Source: Rodentibacter abscessus
GTDB taxonomy: Bacteria; Pseudomonadota; Gammaproteobacteria; Enterobacterales; Pasteurellaceae
Assembly: GCF_047160095.1 (NCBI RefSeq)
Contig: NZ_AP038785.1
Coordinates: 1,860,001-1,924,000 of the forward strand
Length of the DNA stretch: 64,000 nt
Direction of reading: 5' to 3'
The position numbers and the translations under genes are program-made. The notes under the pieces are model-generated. The model did not search any database and had not been told where the DNA came from. It saw only the letters and a list, made by a program, of their open reading frames with translations. The stretch's first letter is position 1. Each line of letters starts with the position of its first letter. Positions 15,739 to 25,045 of this stretch are shown here, one piece after another.

Positions 15739-16785
15739 ATGAATATCTTAATTATTGGCCCTTCTTGGGTTGGCGATATGATGATGTCGCATAGCTTATA
15801 TCAACAATTAAAAATTCAATATCCCGATTGTCAGATTGATGTAATGGCACCCAATTGGTGTAAACCTTTACTCGCCCGTATGCCGGAGGTGCGTAAAGCC
15901 ATTGAAATGCCGCTTGGACATGGGGCATTTGAGCTCGGCACACGTTATCGTTTAGGCAAATCATTGCGCGATCAGTATGATATGGCGATTATTTTGCCTA
16001 ATTCATTGAAATCGGCATTTATTCCTTTCTTTGCCAAAATTGCCCTTCGTCGAGGTTGGAAAGGGGAAAGTCGTTACATCCTGTTAAATGATTTACGAAC
16101 CAATAAAAAAGATTACCCAATGATGGTTCAACGTTATGTTGCCTTAGCCTTTGATAAAAACACTGTGCCAACGGCAGAAAATATTCCGGTACTAACGCCT
16201 TATTTAACGGTGAATGCAACACAGCAAGCCGAAACATTAAAAACTTTTGAAAAACAGACCGCACTTTTGGGTGAACGTCCGATTATTGGTTTTTGCCCCG
16301 GTGCAGAATTCGGACCGGCAAAACGTTGGCCGCATTATCATTATGCCAAACTCGCCGAGATGTTAATTGCAGAAGGCTATGCCGTGGAATTATTCGGTTC
16401 TCTGAAAGATGTGGAAGTCGGTGAGCAAATTCGCCAATCATTATCACAAGAACAGCAAACCTTTTGCTTAAATCTGGCGGGGCAAACGAATTTAACCCAA
16501 GCGGTAGATTTAATTGCAAATTGCACGGCGGTTGTCACCAATGATAGCGGTTTGATGCATATTGCTGCTGCAACGGATCGTCCGCTGATTGCCGTTTATG
16601 GGCCTACCAGCCCGACTTATACGCCGCCGTTGTCCGATAAAGCGGTGATCATCCGCTTAATTGAGGGGGATCTCATTAAAGTACGTAAAAGTAAAGATAG
16701 TGCGGAAGGTTATCATCAAAGTTTAATTGATATTACGCCTGAAATGGTGATAGAAAAATTAAAACAGTTATTAGATATTAAATGA
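15739..16785 (+). CDS. waaF: ADP-heptose:LPS heptosyltransferase II
   Basis: 348 residues, glycosyltransferase family 9. Recognisable are the N-terminal NILIIGPSWVGDMMMSHSLY, GFCPGAEFGPAKRWPHYHYA (about residues 187-206) and the nucleotide-site region TNDSGLMHIAAATDRPLIAVYGPTSP (written in two parts, TNDSGLMHIAAA and PLIAVYGPTSP, about 267-292). It adds the second heptose of the LPS inner core at the cytoplasmic face. Its stop overlaps the start of waaC by 4 bases. Confidence 0.95.
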   Translation: MNILIIGPSWVGDMMMSHSLYQQLKIQYPDCQIDVMAPNWCKPLLARMPEVRKAIEMPLGHGAFELGTRYRLGKSLRDQYDMAIILPNSLKSAFIPFFAKIALRRGWKGESRYILLNDLRTNKKDYPMMVQRYVALAFDKNTVPTAENIPVLTPYLTVNATQQAETLKTFEKQTALLGERPIIGFCPGAEFGPAKRWPHYHYAKLAEMLIAEGYAVELFGSLKDVEVGEQIRQSLSQEQQTFCLNLAGQTNLTQAVDLIANCTAVVTNDSGLMHIAAATDRPLIAVYGPTSPTYTPPLSDKAVIIRLIEGDLIKVRKSKDSAEGYHQSLIDITPEMVIEKLKQLLDIK

Positions 16786-17735
16786 AAATATGTTTGGTTA
16801 AAACCTCATCAATGGGGGATGTGATTCATACTTTGCCGGCATTGACGGATGCACAACAGGTGATTTCCGATTTACAGATTGATTGGGTGGTGGAAGAAAA
16901 TTTTGCCGAAATTCCCCAATGGCATTCGGCGGTTCGCCGTGTTATCCCGATTGCATTGCGCCGTTGGCGTAAATCTCCGTTTTCTTCGCAAACCCGAAAT
17001 GAATGGAAAAACTACCGCACTTTGCTCAAGCAAGCGCAATATGATGCGGTGATTGATGCTCAAGGGTTATTCAAAAGTGCTTTTTTCGCAACCCGTTTAG
17101 CGAATGGTGTGAAGTGTGGCTATGATCGCCACAGCATTCGTGAGCCTGTGGCTTCCTTTTTCTACGATAAAAAATATGCGATTTCTTATCAGCAACATGC
17201 CGTTGAGCGTATTCGCCGGCTTTTTGCGCTAAGTTTAGGGTATTCATTGCCCCAAACACAGGGGGATTATGGCATTGCGATGCATTTTGTTTCTGAAGTA
17301 TCATCTCGCCCTTATGTGATTTTTATTCATTCCACAACCCGTGAAGATAAGCATTGGTTGGAATCGGAATGGCAAAAATTAATCGAAAAATTAACCGCAC
17401 TTTCTTTTGATATTCGTTTACCTTGGGGGAATGAAAAGGAGAAAGCCCGAGCGGAACGTCTAGCCTATGGAAAAGATAATGTATTAGTCTTGCCGAGTTT
17501 GTCTTTAACGGAACTTGCACAGCAAATTGTGGGGGCAAAAGTAGTGGTTTCCGTTGATACCGGATTAGCCCATTTAACCGCAGCATTGGATAAACCTAAT
17601 ATTACGCTTTATGGCTCAACAGATCCTAAATTAATCGGTTGTTATGGTAATAATCAGTATCATTTATCGGCAAAATCGATGAGCCAGATTTCGGCAGAAC
17701 GGGTTTTTGAGCAATTAAATTCGATCCTCAGCTAA
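16782..17735 (+). CDS. waaC: LPS heptosyltransferase I
   Basis: 317 residues, glycosyltransferase family 9. The N-terminus MKICLVKTSSMGDVIHTLPA is typical of WaaC, as is VSVDTGLAHLTAALDKPNI near residue 255. It adds the first heptose to Kdo of lipid A-Kdo. Translationally coupled to waaF through ATGA. In H. influenzae the corresponding gene (opsX) is elsewhere, so linkage to waaF here is a local difference in arrangement. Confidence 0.92.
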   Translation: MKICLVKTSSMGDVIHTLPALTDAQQVISDLQIDWVVEENFAEIPQWHSAVRRVIPIALRRWRKSPFSSQTRNEWKNYRTLLKQAQYDAVIDAQGLFKSAFFATRLANGVKCGYDRHSIREPVASFFYDKKYAISYQQHAVERIRRLFALSLGYSLPQTQGDYGIAMHFVSEVSSRPYVIFIHSTTREDKHWLESEWQKLIEKLTALSFDIRLPWGNEKEKARAERLAYGKDNVLVLPSLSLTELAQQIVGAKVVVSVDTGLAHLTAALDKPNITLYGSTDPKLIGCYGNNQYHLSAKSMSQISAERVFEQLNSILS

Positions 17736-17849
17736 AATTCTAATGCTTTTAAGTTATATGCTATGCTAAAAATCGCTTGATTCATCAAGCACGAATAGAT
17801 AGACTTCCAAAAGTTCAATTTTATTTTTACTCTTTATAAGGGAAGCATT

Positions 17850-18989
17850 ATGAAAAAAGCACTTCTTGCGTTAACTGCGGCTGTATTCGCAGCAGGCTCT
17901 GCACAAGCTTATAAATTTAATATTGAAGAAACCGGTACTGAAATTGATTTCAGCGGTTCCGCCCGTTTGAAATGGGAGAATATTAATTCTAAAGTCACAA
18001 ATCCTGACGATACGACGCGTTCAAAAAATATCTCACACGGTGATATTGATAATAACGGTTCACGTTTCGGCTTTAAAATTAAACAAAATTTAGGAAATGA
18101 TTTTTATGCAATCGGTCGTGTAGAATGGCGTTTCCGCACCACTGAGGCAAGAGGCAACAGTGCTGAACCGAATCTGGCAAGTAATCGTCATAATAACTTC
18201 GGTCGTATTTATACCCGTCAACTTTATGCAGGTTTTGGTCATAAAACCTATGGTGAATTGGTTTACGGTAATATGACGGTTTTCACGGACGAGATCAAAC
18301 AAACCGATTTACCGAATACTTATAGCTTAAGTGATGGTTTGTTGAATAGTAGTTCACGTCGCGTTATTCAATATACAAATCGTAACGGCATCGTTCCTAA
18401 TTTGAAATTCGGTGCTTATTACGGTGCAACCAGCCCGCGTAATACACAAGGTTTAAGTATTAATCCGAATCGTAATCATGTATGGGGTGGCGGCGCAGTT
18501 TATAAATACAATATTGATGATTTACAAGATTGGACAACGGCAGCCGGTTTTTTTCGTGAAACTTTTGAAAATGGTCGTCAAGTAACCGCTTATTCATTTG
18601 GTAATGCATACCGTTTTGATCACACCACATTAGGTTTAGATCTAGAACATAGAAATACCTCAAACCTTTCAAATTCTTTCGGCAATGGTATAAAACGTGC
18701 AGAATATGAAGCGCGCGCAGTGGTGTTCCAAGCATTAAACGAAGATTGGAACGCTTACGCAATGTATGCTTATCGTCATAAAAAATTAAAAGATACCACT
18801 ACTCCGGCAGCAACGGAAAAACGTAGTGAAGTTATGCTCGGTACCGAATATTATGTTTACAAAAACGGAAGCATTAAGCTGAAACCTTTTGTGGAAGGTA
18901 AAGTGGTTCGAGTAAGAAATCTTGCGCATGCAGAAAACGTGAAACAACGTGATTATGCCGCATTGGTAGGTTTACGCGCATATTGGTAA
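17850..18989 (+). CDS. Outer-membrane porin (Gram-negative porin family)
   Basis: 379 residues. A clear signal peptide (MKKALLALTAAVFAAGSAQA, cleavage after residue 20) is followed by alternating beta-strand pattern and a C-terminal phenylalanine/tryptophan-type end (ALVGLRAYW), which the Bam complex recognises. The size and the GRVEWRF, GFGHKTYGELVYGNM strands match general trimeric porins of Pasteurellaceae such as OmpP2. The exact orthologue is not certain. Strong GGAAGC leader and its own terminator indicate a single-gene transcript. Confidence 0.88.
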   Translation: MKKALLALTAAVFAAGSAQAYKFNIEETGTEIDFSGSARLKWENINSKVTNPDDTTRSKNISHGDIDNNGSRFGFKIKQNLGNDFYAIGRVEWRFRTTEARGNSAEPNLASNRHNNFGRIYTRQLYAGFGHKTYGELVYGNMTVFTDEIKQTDLPNTYSLSDGLLNSSSRRVIQYTNRNGIVPNLKFGAYYGATSPRNTQGLSINPNRNHVWGGGAVYKYNIDDLQDWTTAAGFFRETFENGRQVTAYSFGNAYRFDHTTLGLDLEHRNTSNLSNSFGNGIKRAEYEARAVVFQALNEDWNAYAMYAYRHKKLKDTTTPAATEKRSEVMLGTEYYVYKNGSIKLKPFVEGKVVRVRNLAHAENVKQRDYAALVGLRAYW

Positions 18990-19018
18990 TTATCGTTTAA
19001 CCCTATCTATATTTTAAG

Positions 19019-19046
19019 GCGAGCCGGAAACGGCTCGCTTTTTCTT
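19019..19046 (+). terminator. Terminator after the porin gene
   Basis: 8-bp stem GCGAGCCG/CGGCTCGC with a GAAA loop, then TTTTTCTTT. Confidence 0.92.
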
Positions 19047-19091
19047 TGGGGTTGTAATTGGTTTAAACGTCCCCATAATACAGCCACGTTG

Positions 19092-19133
19092 AAAGTGCGG
19101 TCAATTTAATTCACTATTATAACCGCACTTTTT
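19092..19133 (+). repeat. Inverted uptake-signal pair upstream of hslO
   Basis: AAAGTGCGGT and ACCGCACTTTTT face each other across a 20-base AT-rich loop. It may act as an additional terminator before hslO; it also provides two uptake signals. Confidence 0.6.
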
Positions 19134-19159
19134 ACTTCATTTTTAACAGGAAAAAACTG

Positions 19160-20035
19160 ATGAATTACACTCAAGACAATGACAAACTCTATCGTTATCT
19201 TTTTCAAAATCGAGCCGTGCGCGGTGAATGGGTTCGTTTGAATCAAAGTTTTACGGATACCTTAAATACTCATCATTATCCACAGCCGGTGCAAAATTTA
19301 CTCGGTGAAATGATGGTGGCGACCACTTTATTAACTGCGACTTTAAAATTTGAGGGTAACATCACTGTTCAAATTCAAGGTGATGGGCCACTTCGCCTTG
19401 CTTTAGTGAATGGCAATGATCAGCAACAAATTCGTGCGCTCGCTCGTGTAGAAGGTAAAATTTCTAATGAAATGGGTTTACATGAAATGATTGGTAAGGG
19501 TGTGTTGGTGATTACTATCGCACCGAAAGAAGGGGAGCGTTATCAGGGTGTTATCGGCTTAGATAAACCAACCATTACCGAATGTTTAGAAGATTATTTT
19601 GCCCGTTCCGAACAATTGCAAACCCAGCTTATTATTCGCACCGGTGAATATGAGGGTAAACCGGTTGCTGCCGGTATGTTGTTACAAATTATGCCGGATG
19701 GTGAAGGATCTCCCGATGATTTTGAGCATCTTGCGACGTTAGCGGCAACAGCAAAAAATGAGGAACTATTTGGATTGTCGGCAGAAGAAATGCTTTACCG
19801 TTTGTATCATGAGGAAACGGTAGAAGTTTATGAACCTCAAGAAATTCAATTTTTCTGTGGTTGTTCGGCAGAGCGTTCGGGGGCTGCATTACTTTTAATT
19901 CCCGATGCTGAAATTGACGAAATCTTAGAAGAGCATAAGGGGAGTATTGATATGCAATGCGAATGTTGTGGTACGCATTACTTCTTTAATAAAGAAGCCA
20001 TTGAAAAATTGAAAGCGATGGCTCAATCCGAGTAA
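19160..20035 (+). CDS. hslO: Redox-regulated chaperone Hsp33
   Basis: 291 residues. The C-terminal redox switch has four zinc-binding cysteines, CGC near residue 235 (FFCGCSAERSG) and CECC near residue 268 (MQCECCGTHYFF). Oxidation releases zinc and activates a holdase that protects proteins from hypochlorous-acid and heat stress. The N-terminal core contains GEMMVATTLLTATLKF. Cytoplasmic. Followed by its own terminator. Confidence 0.95.
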   Translation: MNYTQDNDKLYRYLFQNRAVRGEWVRLNQSFTDTLNTHHYPQPVQNLLGEMMVATTLLTATLKFEGNITVQIQGDGPLRLALVNGNDQQQIRALARVEGKISNEMGLHEMIGKGVLVITIAPKEGERYQGVIGLDKPTITECLEDYFARSEQLQTQLIIRTGEYEGKPVAAGMLLQIMPDGEGSPDDFEHLATLAATAKNEELFGLSAEEMLYRLYHEETVEVYEPQEIQFFCGCSAERSGAALLLIPDAEIDEILEEHKGSIDMQCECCGTHYFFNKEAIEKLKAMAQSE

Positions 20036-20036
20036 T

Positions 20037-20067
20037 AAAAAATCCCGATGAAGATCGGGATTTTTTG
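20037..20067 (+). terminator. Terminator after hslO
   Basis: Stem AAAAATCCCGAT/ATCGGGATTTTTT with a 4-base loop. The arms carry A-run and T-run, so it may work in both directions and also serve rlmJ, which converges on it. Confidence 0.9.
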
Positions 20068-20098
20068 TATTCAAAGTGCGGTTAAATTTCACATTATT

Positions 20099-20944
20099 TT
20101 ATTCCGGCGTAATCCATTCCACCGTCCAGCTGCCCGTTCCCTCCGGAACCAAAGTTTTTACCAAATAAGGCAAGATAGTTTTCATCTCCGGCTCTAATGT
20201 CCAAGGCGGATTAATAACAATCATACCGCTTGCCGTCATACCTCGTTGAGCGCTATCAGGACGAACCGCTAATTCAATTTTCAAAATTTTGCGGATACCG
20301 GTGGTTTCCAAACCTTTAAAAATACGTTTGGTTTGTTGGCGTAACACGACAGGATACCAAATAGCGTAAGTGCCGGTTGCAAAACGTTTATAGCCCTCTT
20401 CAACGGCTTTCACCACTAAATCGTAATCCTCTTTGAGTTCATAGGGCGGATCGATGAGTATTAACCCTCTGCGCTCCTTTGGCGGTAAAGTTGCTTTTAC
20501 CTGTTGGAAGCCGTTATCGCATTTTACTGCGATATTTTTAAATTCTTTAAAATTATTACGTAACAGGGGAAAGTCGCTCGGGTGTAATTCTGTTAATAAG
20601 GCGCGATCTTGCGGGCGTAATAATTGTGCTGCAATCATTGGTGAGCCGGCGTAATAACGCAACTCTTTTCCGCCATAGTTGAGTTTCTTAATTAAATCCA
20701 CGTAACGCTTAATTTCTTCGGGTAAATCCGTTTGTTCCCATAATCTCCCGATGCCCTCTTTATATTCTCCGGTTTTTTCCGCCTCGTTTGAAGATAAGCG
20801 ATAACGTCCCACGCCTGAATGGGTATCTAAATAATAAAAACCTTTTTCTTTCAATTTCAGATTTTCCAAAATCAGCATTAAAACAATATGTTTTAATACA
20901 TCGGCATGGTTGCCTGCATGAAAAGAATGACGATAACTAAGCAT
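20099..20944 (-). CDS. rlmJ: 23S rRNA (adenine2030-N6)-methyltransferase
   Basis: 281 residues. The N-terminus MLSYRHSFHAGNHADVLKH is characteristic of RlmJ. The class I methyltransferase core contains LILIDPPYELKEDYD (about residues 161-175), where DPPY is the N6-adenine catalytic motif. It modifies free 23S rRNA at A2030. It lies downstream of ponA as in H. influenzae. E. coli mutants in this gene (yhiR/comJ) were linked to use of DNA as a nutrient, but the enzyme itself is an rRNA modifier. Confidence 0.93.
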   Translation of the reverse strand: MLSYRHSFHAGNHADVLKHIVLMLILENLKLKEKGFYYLDTHSGVGRYRLSSNEAEKTGEYKEGIGRLWEQTDLPEEIKRYVDLIKKLNYGGKELRYYAGSPMIAAQLLRPQDRALLTELHPSDFPLLRNNFKEFKNIAVKCDNGFQQVKATLPPKERRGLILIDPPYELKEDYDLVVKAVEEGYKRFATGTYAIWYPVVLRQQTKRIFKGLETTGIRKILKIELAVRPDSAQRGMTASGMIVINPPWTLEPEMKTILPYLVKTLVPEGTGSWTVEWITPE

Positions 20945-20961
20945 AGTTTGCCTCTTGAGTT

Positions 20962-20992
20962 AAAAAGTGCGGTCAAAATTAACCGCACTTTT
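20962..20992 (-). terminator. Inverted uptake-signal terminator after ponA
   Basis: AAAAGTGCGGT and ACCGCACTTTT form an 11-bp stem with an 8-base loop. It lies between the ponA stop and the rlmJ start on the minus strand. Confidence 0.7.
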
Positions 20993-20999
20993 GTGATGA

Positions 21000-23612
21000 T
21001 TAGAATAATTCTTCCGGTTGTGTCGCCGGCATCGCATCTTGAATTTTATCCGTACCGCCGTTTAAACGTTGTTGTAGTTCAGGCGGAACATAATATCCGC
21101 GTTCGAGCATTTCTGCCGCATAGGTACGTTTAGGTTCGGTACCTACGATAAAGTATTCTTTACGTCCGCCGTATTCTGAAAGTAAGCCGGAATTGCTATC
21201 AATGCTTTTTTCCATAATATTGGGTGGTAAATCAAGTTTCCGTTCCGGAATATCGGAGAGCGCAACTTTCATATAAGCAATCCATACCGGCATCGCGGTT
21301 TTACCGCCGGATTCGCCGCGCCCTAATACACGCTTATTATCATCAAAGCCGACATAAGTGGTGGTAACAAGGTTTGCCCCGAAACCTGCATACCACGCAA
21401 CTTTTGAGCTGTTAGTCGTACCGGTTTTACCGCCGACATCGCTACGCTGCTTAATTTCTTTTGACATCCTCCAACTTGTGCCTTTCCAGCTTAAACCTTG
21501 TTCACCGTAAATAGCGGTATTCAAGGCGCTGCGAATTAAGAAAGCAAGCTCGCCGCTGATGACGCGTGGAGCGTATTCTATTTTCGATGTGCCGTCTTTG
21601 GCATTTGCCATTAAATCAACCTCACCTTCATTTAATGCGCCGCCTTGTGCTTGTAATTCAGGTAAATCAGGTACGTTTTCAGGTTGAACATCTTCTTCCG
21701 TGTCAGTGTTTGAATTGCCTTTTGCCGTTTTTAAATCATCCGGCTTGGCAATGTTTTGGAAACCATCGATTTTGTCTTTCGTTTCTCCATAAACCACCGG
21801 AATATTATGACAGGTAATACAAGCGATTTTCGGGTTTGCAACAAATAAATCTTTACCGGTATTGTCTTGGATTTTTTCGATAATATAGGGATCGATCAAG
21901 AAACCGCCGTTATCAAATACCGCATAAGCGCGAGCCATTTCAAGCGGTGTGAATGACGCCGCACCCAGAGCTAATGCTTCACTGGCAAAATATTGCTCCC
22001 GTTGAAATCCAAATCGTTGCAGGAAGTCTGCGGTAAATCCAATGCCTGCCGTTTGTAATGCACGAATGGCGATCATATTTTTCGATTGTCCTAACCCCAC
22101 ACGTAAACGCATAGGGCCATCGTAACGATCCGGTGAATTTTTCGGATTCCAAACGGGCTGCCCCGGTTTCGCAATTGAAATCGGACTATCCTGTAAGACG
22201 CTTGAGAGGGTTAAACCTTTTTCTAATGCGGCAGCATAAATAAAAGGTTTAATGGAAGAACCGACTTGAACCAAGGATTGTGTCGCTCGGTTAAACTTAC
22301 TTTGTTCATAACTAAAACCTCCCACAAGCGCTTCAATTGCACCGTTATCGGCGTTTAATGAAACCAACGCTGAGTTTGCCGCAGGAATTTGACCTAACAC
22401 CCATTCACCGTTATTACGCTGACGAATCCAAATTTGTTCACCGATTCTCACCGGATTTGAGCGTCCTGTCCAACGCATTGCACTATTGGAAAGCGACATT
22501 TTTTCACCAGAGACCAATAATAATTCCGCCCCATTTTTACCGGTATTCAATACGGCTGCGGGAATAAAAGGCTCGGAATTAGGAAGTTTTTTCAGGAAAG
22601 CGATAATACGTTCATTATCCCAAACCGCTTCATTCTTTTTCCACAGGGGTGCACCGCCACGCCAACCATGGCGCATATCGTAGTCGATTAAGTTATTACG
22701 TACCGCTTTTTGTGCTTCCGCTTGATCTTTAGAAAGTACGGTAGTGAATACTTTATAACCGCGGGTATAAGCATCTTCTTCACCGAAGCGTTTCACCATT
22801 TCTTGGCGTACCATTTCCGTGACATAATCCGCACGAAAATCAAATTTTGCACCGTGGTAGCTGGCGACAATCGGTTCTTTGACTGCAGCGTCATATTCTT
22901 CTTTGGTAATATATTTTTCATCCAACATACGTGATAGCACCACGTTTCGGCGTTCTTCGGCACGTTTCGGTGAATATAAAGGATTCATTGTGGACGGGGC
23001 TTTGGGTAAACCGGCGATAACTGCCATTTCGGATAAAGTGAGTTCATCAAGGGATTTGCCAAAATAAGTTTGTGCCGCCGCCGCTACCCCGTAAGAGCGA
23101 TAACCTAAGAAAATTTTATTTAAGTAAAGCTCTAAAATTTCCTGCTTGTTTAAAGCGTTTTCAATTTCAATGGCAAGCACCGCTTCACGCGCTTTACGTA
23201 CGAGCGTTTTTTCCGGTGTTAAAAAGAAATTACGGGCTAATTGTTGAGTAATCGTACTTGCGCCTTGCGAGGCACCACCGTTGCTTATAGCAACAAATAA
23301 TGCCCGCCCGATTCCTATCGGATCCAAACCGTGATGATCATAAAAACGGCTATCTTCAGTGGCTAAAAAGGCTTCAACCAAACGTTTCGGCACATTTTCT
23401 AATTTCACAGGAATACGGCGTTGTTCCCCCACTTCACCGATTAATTTACCGTCAGCCGTATAAATTTGCATTGGCTGTTGCAATTCAACGGTTTTTAAGC
23501 TTTCTACTGAAGGTAATTCGGATTTTAGGTGAAAATAAAGGAGACCACCCGCCACCAAGCTTAAAATGCATAAGGTTAATAGGCTACTTAATACTAATTT
23601 TGCGATCCGCAT
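21000..23612 (-). CDS. ponA: Penicillin-binding protein 1A (bifunctional peptidoglycan synthase)
   Basis: 870 residues. One N-terminal membrane anchor (about residues 8-27). GT51 transglycosylase domain with the catalytic Glu in ATEDSRFYDHHG (about 85-96). Transpeptidase domain with SxxK in GSSIKPF (about residue 452) and KTGTT (about residue 731). It polymerises and crosslinks glycan in the periplasm. It diverges from comA, and a CRP-S palindrome overlaps its start codon, so competence regulation may touch it. Also called mrcA. Confidence 0.96.
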   Translation of the reverse strand: MRIAKLVLSSLLTLCILSLVAGGLLYFHLKSELPSVESLKTVELQQPMQIYTADGKLIGEVGEQRRIPVKLENVPKRLVEAFLATEDSRFYDHHGLDPIGIGRALFVAISNGGASQGASTITQQLARNFFLTPEKTLVRKAREAVLAIEIENALNKQEILELYLNKIFLGYRSYGVAAAAQTYFGKSLDELTLSEMAVIAGLPKAPSTMNPLYSPKRAEERRNVVLSRMLDEKYITKEEYDAAVKEPIVASYHGAKFDFRADYVTEMVRQEMVKRFGEEDAYTRGYKVFTTVLSKDQAEAQKAVRNNLIDYDMRHGWRGGAPLWKKNEAVWDNERIIAFLKKLPNSEPFIPAAVLNTGKNGAELLLVSGEKMSLSNSAMRWTGRSNPVRIGEQIWIRQRNNGEWVLGQIPAANSALVSLNADNGAIEALVGGFSYEQSKFNRATQSLVQVGSSIKPFIYAAALEKGLTLSSVLQDSPISIAKPGQPVWNPKNSPDRYDGPMRLRVGLGQSKNMIAIRALQTAGIGFTADFLQRFGFQREQYFASEALALGAASFTPLEMARAYAVFDNGGFLIDPYIIEKIQDNTGKDLFVANPKIACITCHNIPVVYGETKDKIDGFQNIAKPDDLKTAKGNSNTDTEEDVQPENVPDLPELQAQGGALNEGEVDLMANAKDGTSKIEYAPRVISGELAFLIRSALNTAIYGEQGLSWKGTSWRMSKEIKQRSDVGGKTGTTNSSKVAWYAGFGANLVTTTYVGFDDNKRVLGRGESGGKTAMPVWIAYMKVALSDIPERKLDLPPNIMEKSIDSNSGLLSEYGGRKEYFIVGTEPKRTYAAEMLERGYYVPPELQQRLNGGTDKIQDAMPATQPEELF

Positions 23613-23619
23613 CGTAAAA
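23598..23619 (+). promoter_or_regulatory. CRP-S (CRE) competence regulatory site of comABCDEF
   Basis: A 22-bp palindrome TTTTGCGATCCGCATCGTAAAA with the GCGAT half-site that makes Pasteurellaceae CRP sites depend on Sxy. Only one of 11 base pairs is mismatched. Its centre (23608.5) is about 60 bases upstream of the start predicted from TATGAT at 23656-23661, a class I activation distance. The ponA initiation codon lies inside the palindrome. Confidence 0.88.
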
Positions 23620-23710
23620 TTCTCTCTTGATTGATGATAATAAATAAAATCACATTATGATTTGGCAGCTAAGTATAAAAGATTCATCACCTAAATAATA
23701 GGAAAAGCGT

Positions 23711-24517
23711 ATGCCAATGCTTTATAAAAAACGGAAAACTTTGCAAATTGGTGTGCATCGGCTGCAGAATCAATTTCAGTTTGTTTGGCTGAATACTGCA
23801 CAACAAGTTCAATTTCTTTGCCTATCGGCAGAAGAACATTATATTGAAAGCGCACTTATGGTGCGTTTGGCACAAAATTTTTCACAAAATAATGTTAACT
23901 TTCGCTTGGTCGGAAGCATTTCCCCTCATCTTACTTGGTCGAAAACCTTACTTTTACCTCATACATTGAATGCGCAAGAATGTGAGCAACAATGCCATTT
24001 TGTCTTGCAAAAAGAATTGCCGATACCTCTTGAAGAACTTTGGTTTGATTACACTTCAACACCCTTAAAACAAGGCTTTCGATTGGATATTCACGCAATA
24101 CGCCGACAAGTGGTAAATGAAGTGCAAAAGGATTATGGACAATTGTCGTTGGGTATATTGGATATTACACATTACGCTATTTTGCGCGCATTTCGTTTTA
24201 TTTTAGGCGAAGATCGTGACAATTCCTTATATCTATATCAAGACGAAACTTATTGTTTTGCAATAATGGAATCGTTTCATCAGCAACAATTATTACAAAC
24301 ATCAGAAAATTTAACCGCACTTTACGAGCAATTTTGCCAACGTTTTGAACCTGAGATTGAGCATATTTACGTTTATCAAGCAGAGAATATTACACAAACC
24401 GACTTGCCTGAAAACTGGCAAAGAGTGAAGACTCAATTTCCTTTTATTGCGCTTGGAAACGCACTTTGGCAAATGGATTTACATCAAAATTCAGCGGATT
24501 TTCAACCGCACTTTTAA
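23711..24517 (+). CDS. comA: Competence protein ComA (PilM-like)
   Basis: 268 residues, first gene of the comA-F operon. In H. influenzae these genes are required for DNA uptake and transformation. ComA corresponds by position to PilM, the cytoplasmic actin-like component of the type IV pilus alignment complex. Sequence conservation is low and I see no clear ATP-binding motif, so the assignment rests on operon order next to ponA and the CRE site. An uptake signal lies in the coding region. Confidence 0.88.
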   Translation: MPMLYKKRKTLQIGVHRLQNQFQFVWLNTAQQVQFLCLSAEEHYIESALMVRLAQNFSQNNVNFRLVGSISPHLTWSKTLLLPHTLNAQECEQQCHFVLQKELPIPLEELWFDYTSTPLKQGFRLDIHAIRRQVVNEVQKDYGQLSLGILDITHYAILRAFRFILGEDRDNSLYLYQDETYCFAIMESFHQQQLLQTSENLTALYEQFCQRFEPEIEHIYVYQAENITQTDLPENWQRVKTQFPFIALGNALWQMDLHQNSADFQPHF

Positions 24518-24529
24518 GTGAGAACTTCA

Positions 24530-25045
24530 ATGAATGGGGTTAATTTATTGCCTTGGCGATTAGAACAATATCGGCAATTGCTATTTCTGTTTTTTATTCG
24601 AACGGTTGTGATATTGGTTTTGGCATTATTTTTATGGGTGGGGATTTCTTGGTTCCAGCAGCAACAGAAAGAAGCATTAAATGTACGGCTACAAACTTTT
24701 GAGCGACAGAAAAATCAATTGGTACAACTCGTTCGGCAAACCGCTCAAATCAAGCAACTTATGCAGAATGTTACCGAATTGCAAGCGCTAACATCTAAAT
24801 CTGTTGAGCAGATTCTGACGCTGTTACCTCAATTTCCTTTTCAACAGGGAGAGCTGGAATCTTTTCATTTCAATAAAGAAGGGATTCGGTTCAATGGATT
24901 TTGCACCGAACAAGCTGAATTTGAAGTGTTCCGTGAATTTTTGAGTGCACATTTTGGTTCGCTCAAACTCACGCAATTTAAGCCGGAGCAAGGGCATTTG
25001 TTTTTTCAATTTGAGATTTCGGAAATCGAAGCGGGTGAAAAATGA
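24530..25045 (+). CDS. comB: Competence protein ComB (PilN-like)
   Basis: 171 residues from the ATG at 24530 (MNGVNLLPWR); a GTG 12 bases upstream is the alternative. The NLLPWR start, a single membrane helix (about residues 19-41) and a following coiled coil are the hallmarks of PilN, which binds PilM through its N-terminal tail and lies mainly in the periplasm. Its position immediately after comA supports this. Overlaps comC by 4 bases. Confidence 0.87.
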   Translation: MNGVNLLPWRLEQYRQLLFLFFIRTVVILVLALFLWVGISWFQQQQKEALNVRLQTFERQKNQLVQLVRQTAQIKQLMQNVTELQALTSKSVEQILTLLPQFPFQQGELESFHFNKEGIRFNGFCTEQAEFEVFREFLSAHFGSLKLTQFKPEQGHLFFQFEISEIEAGEK

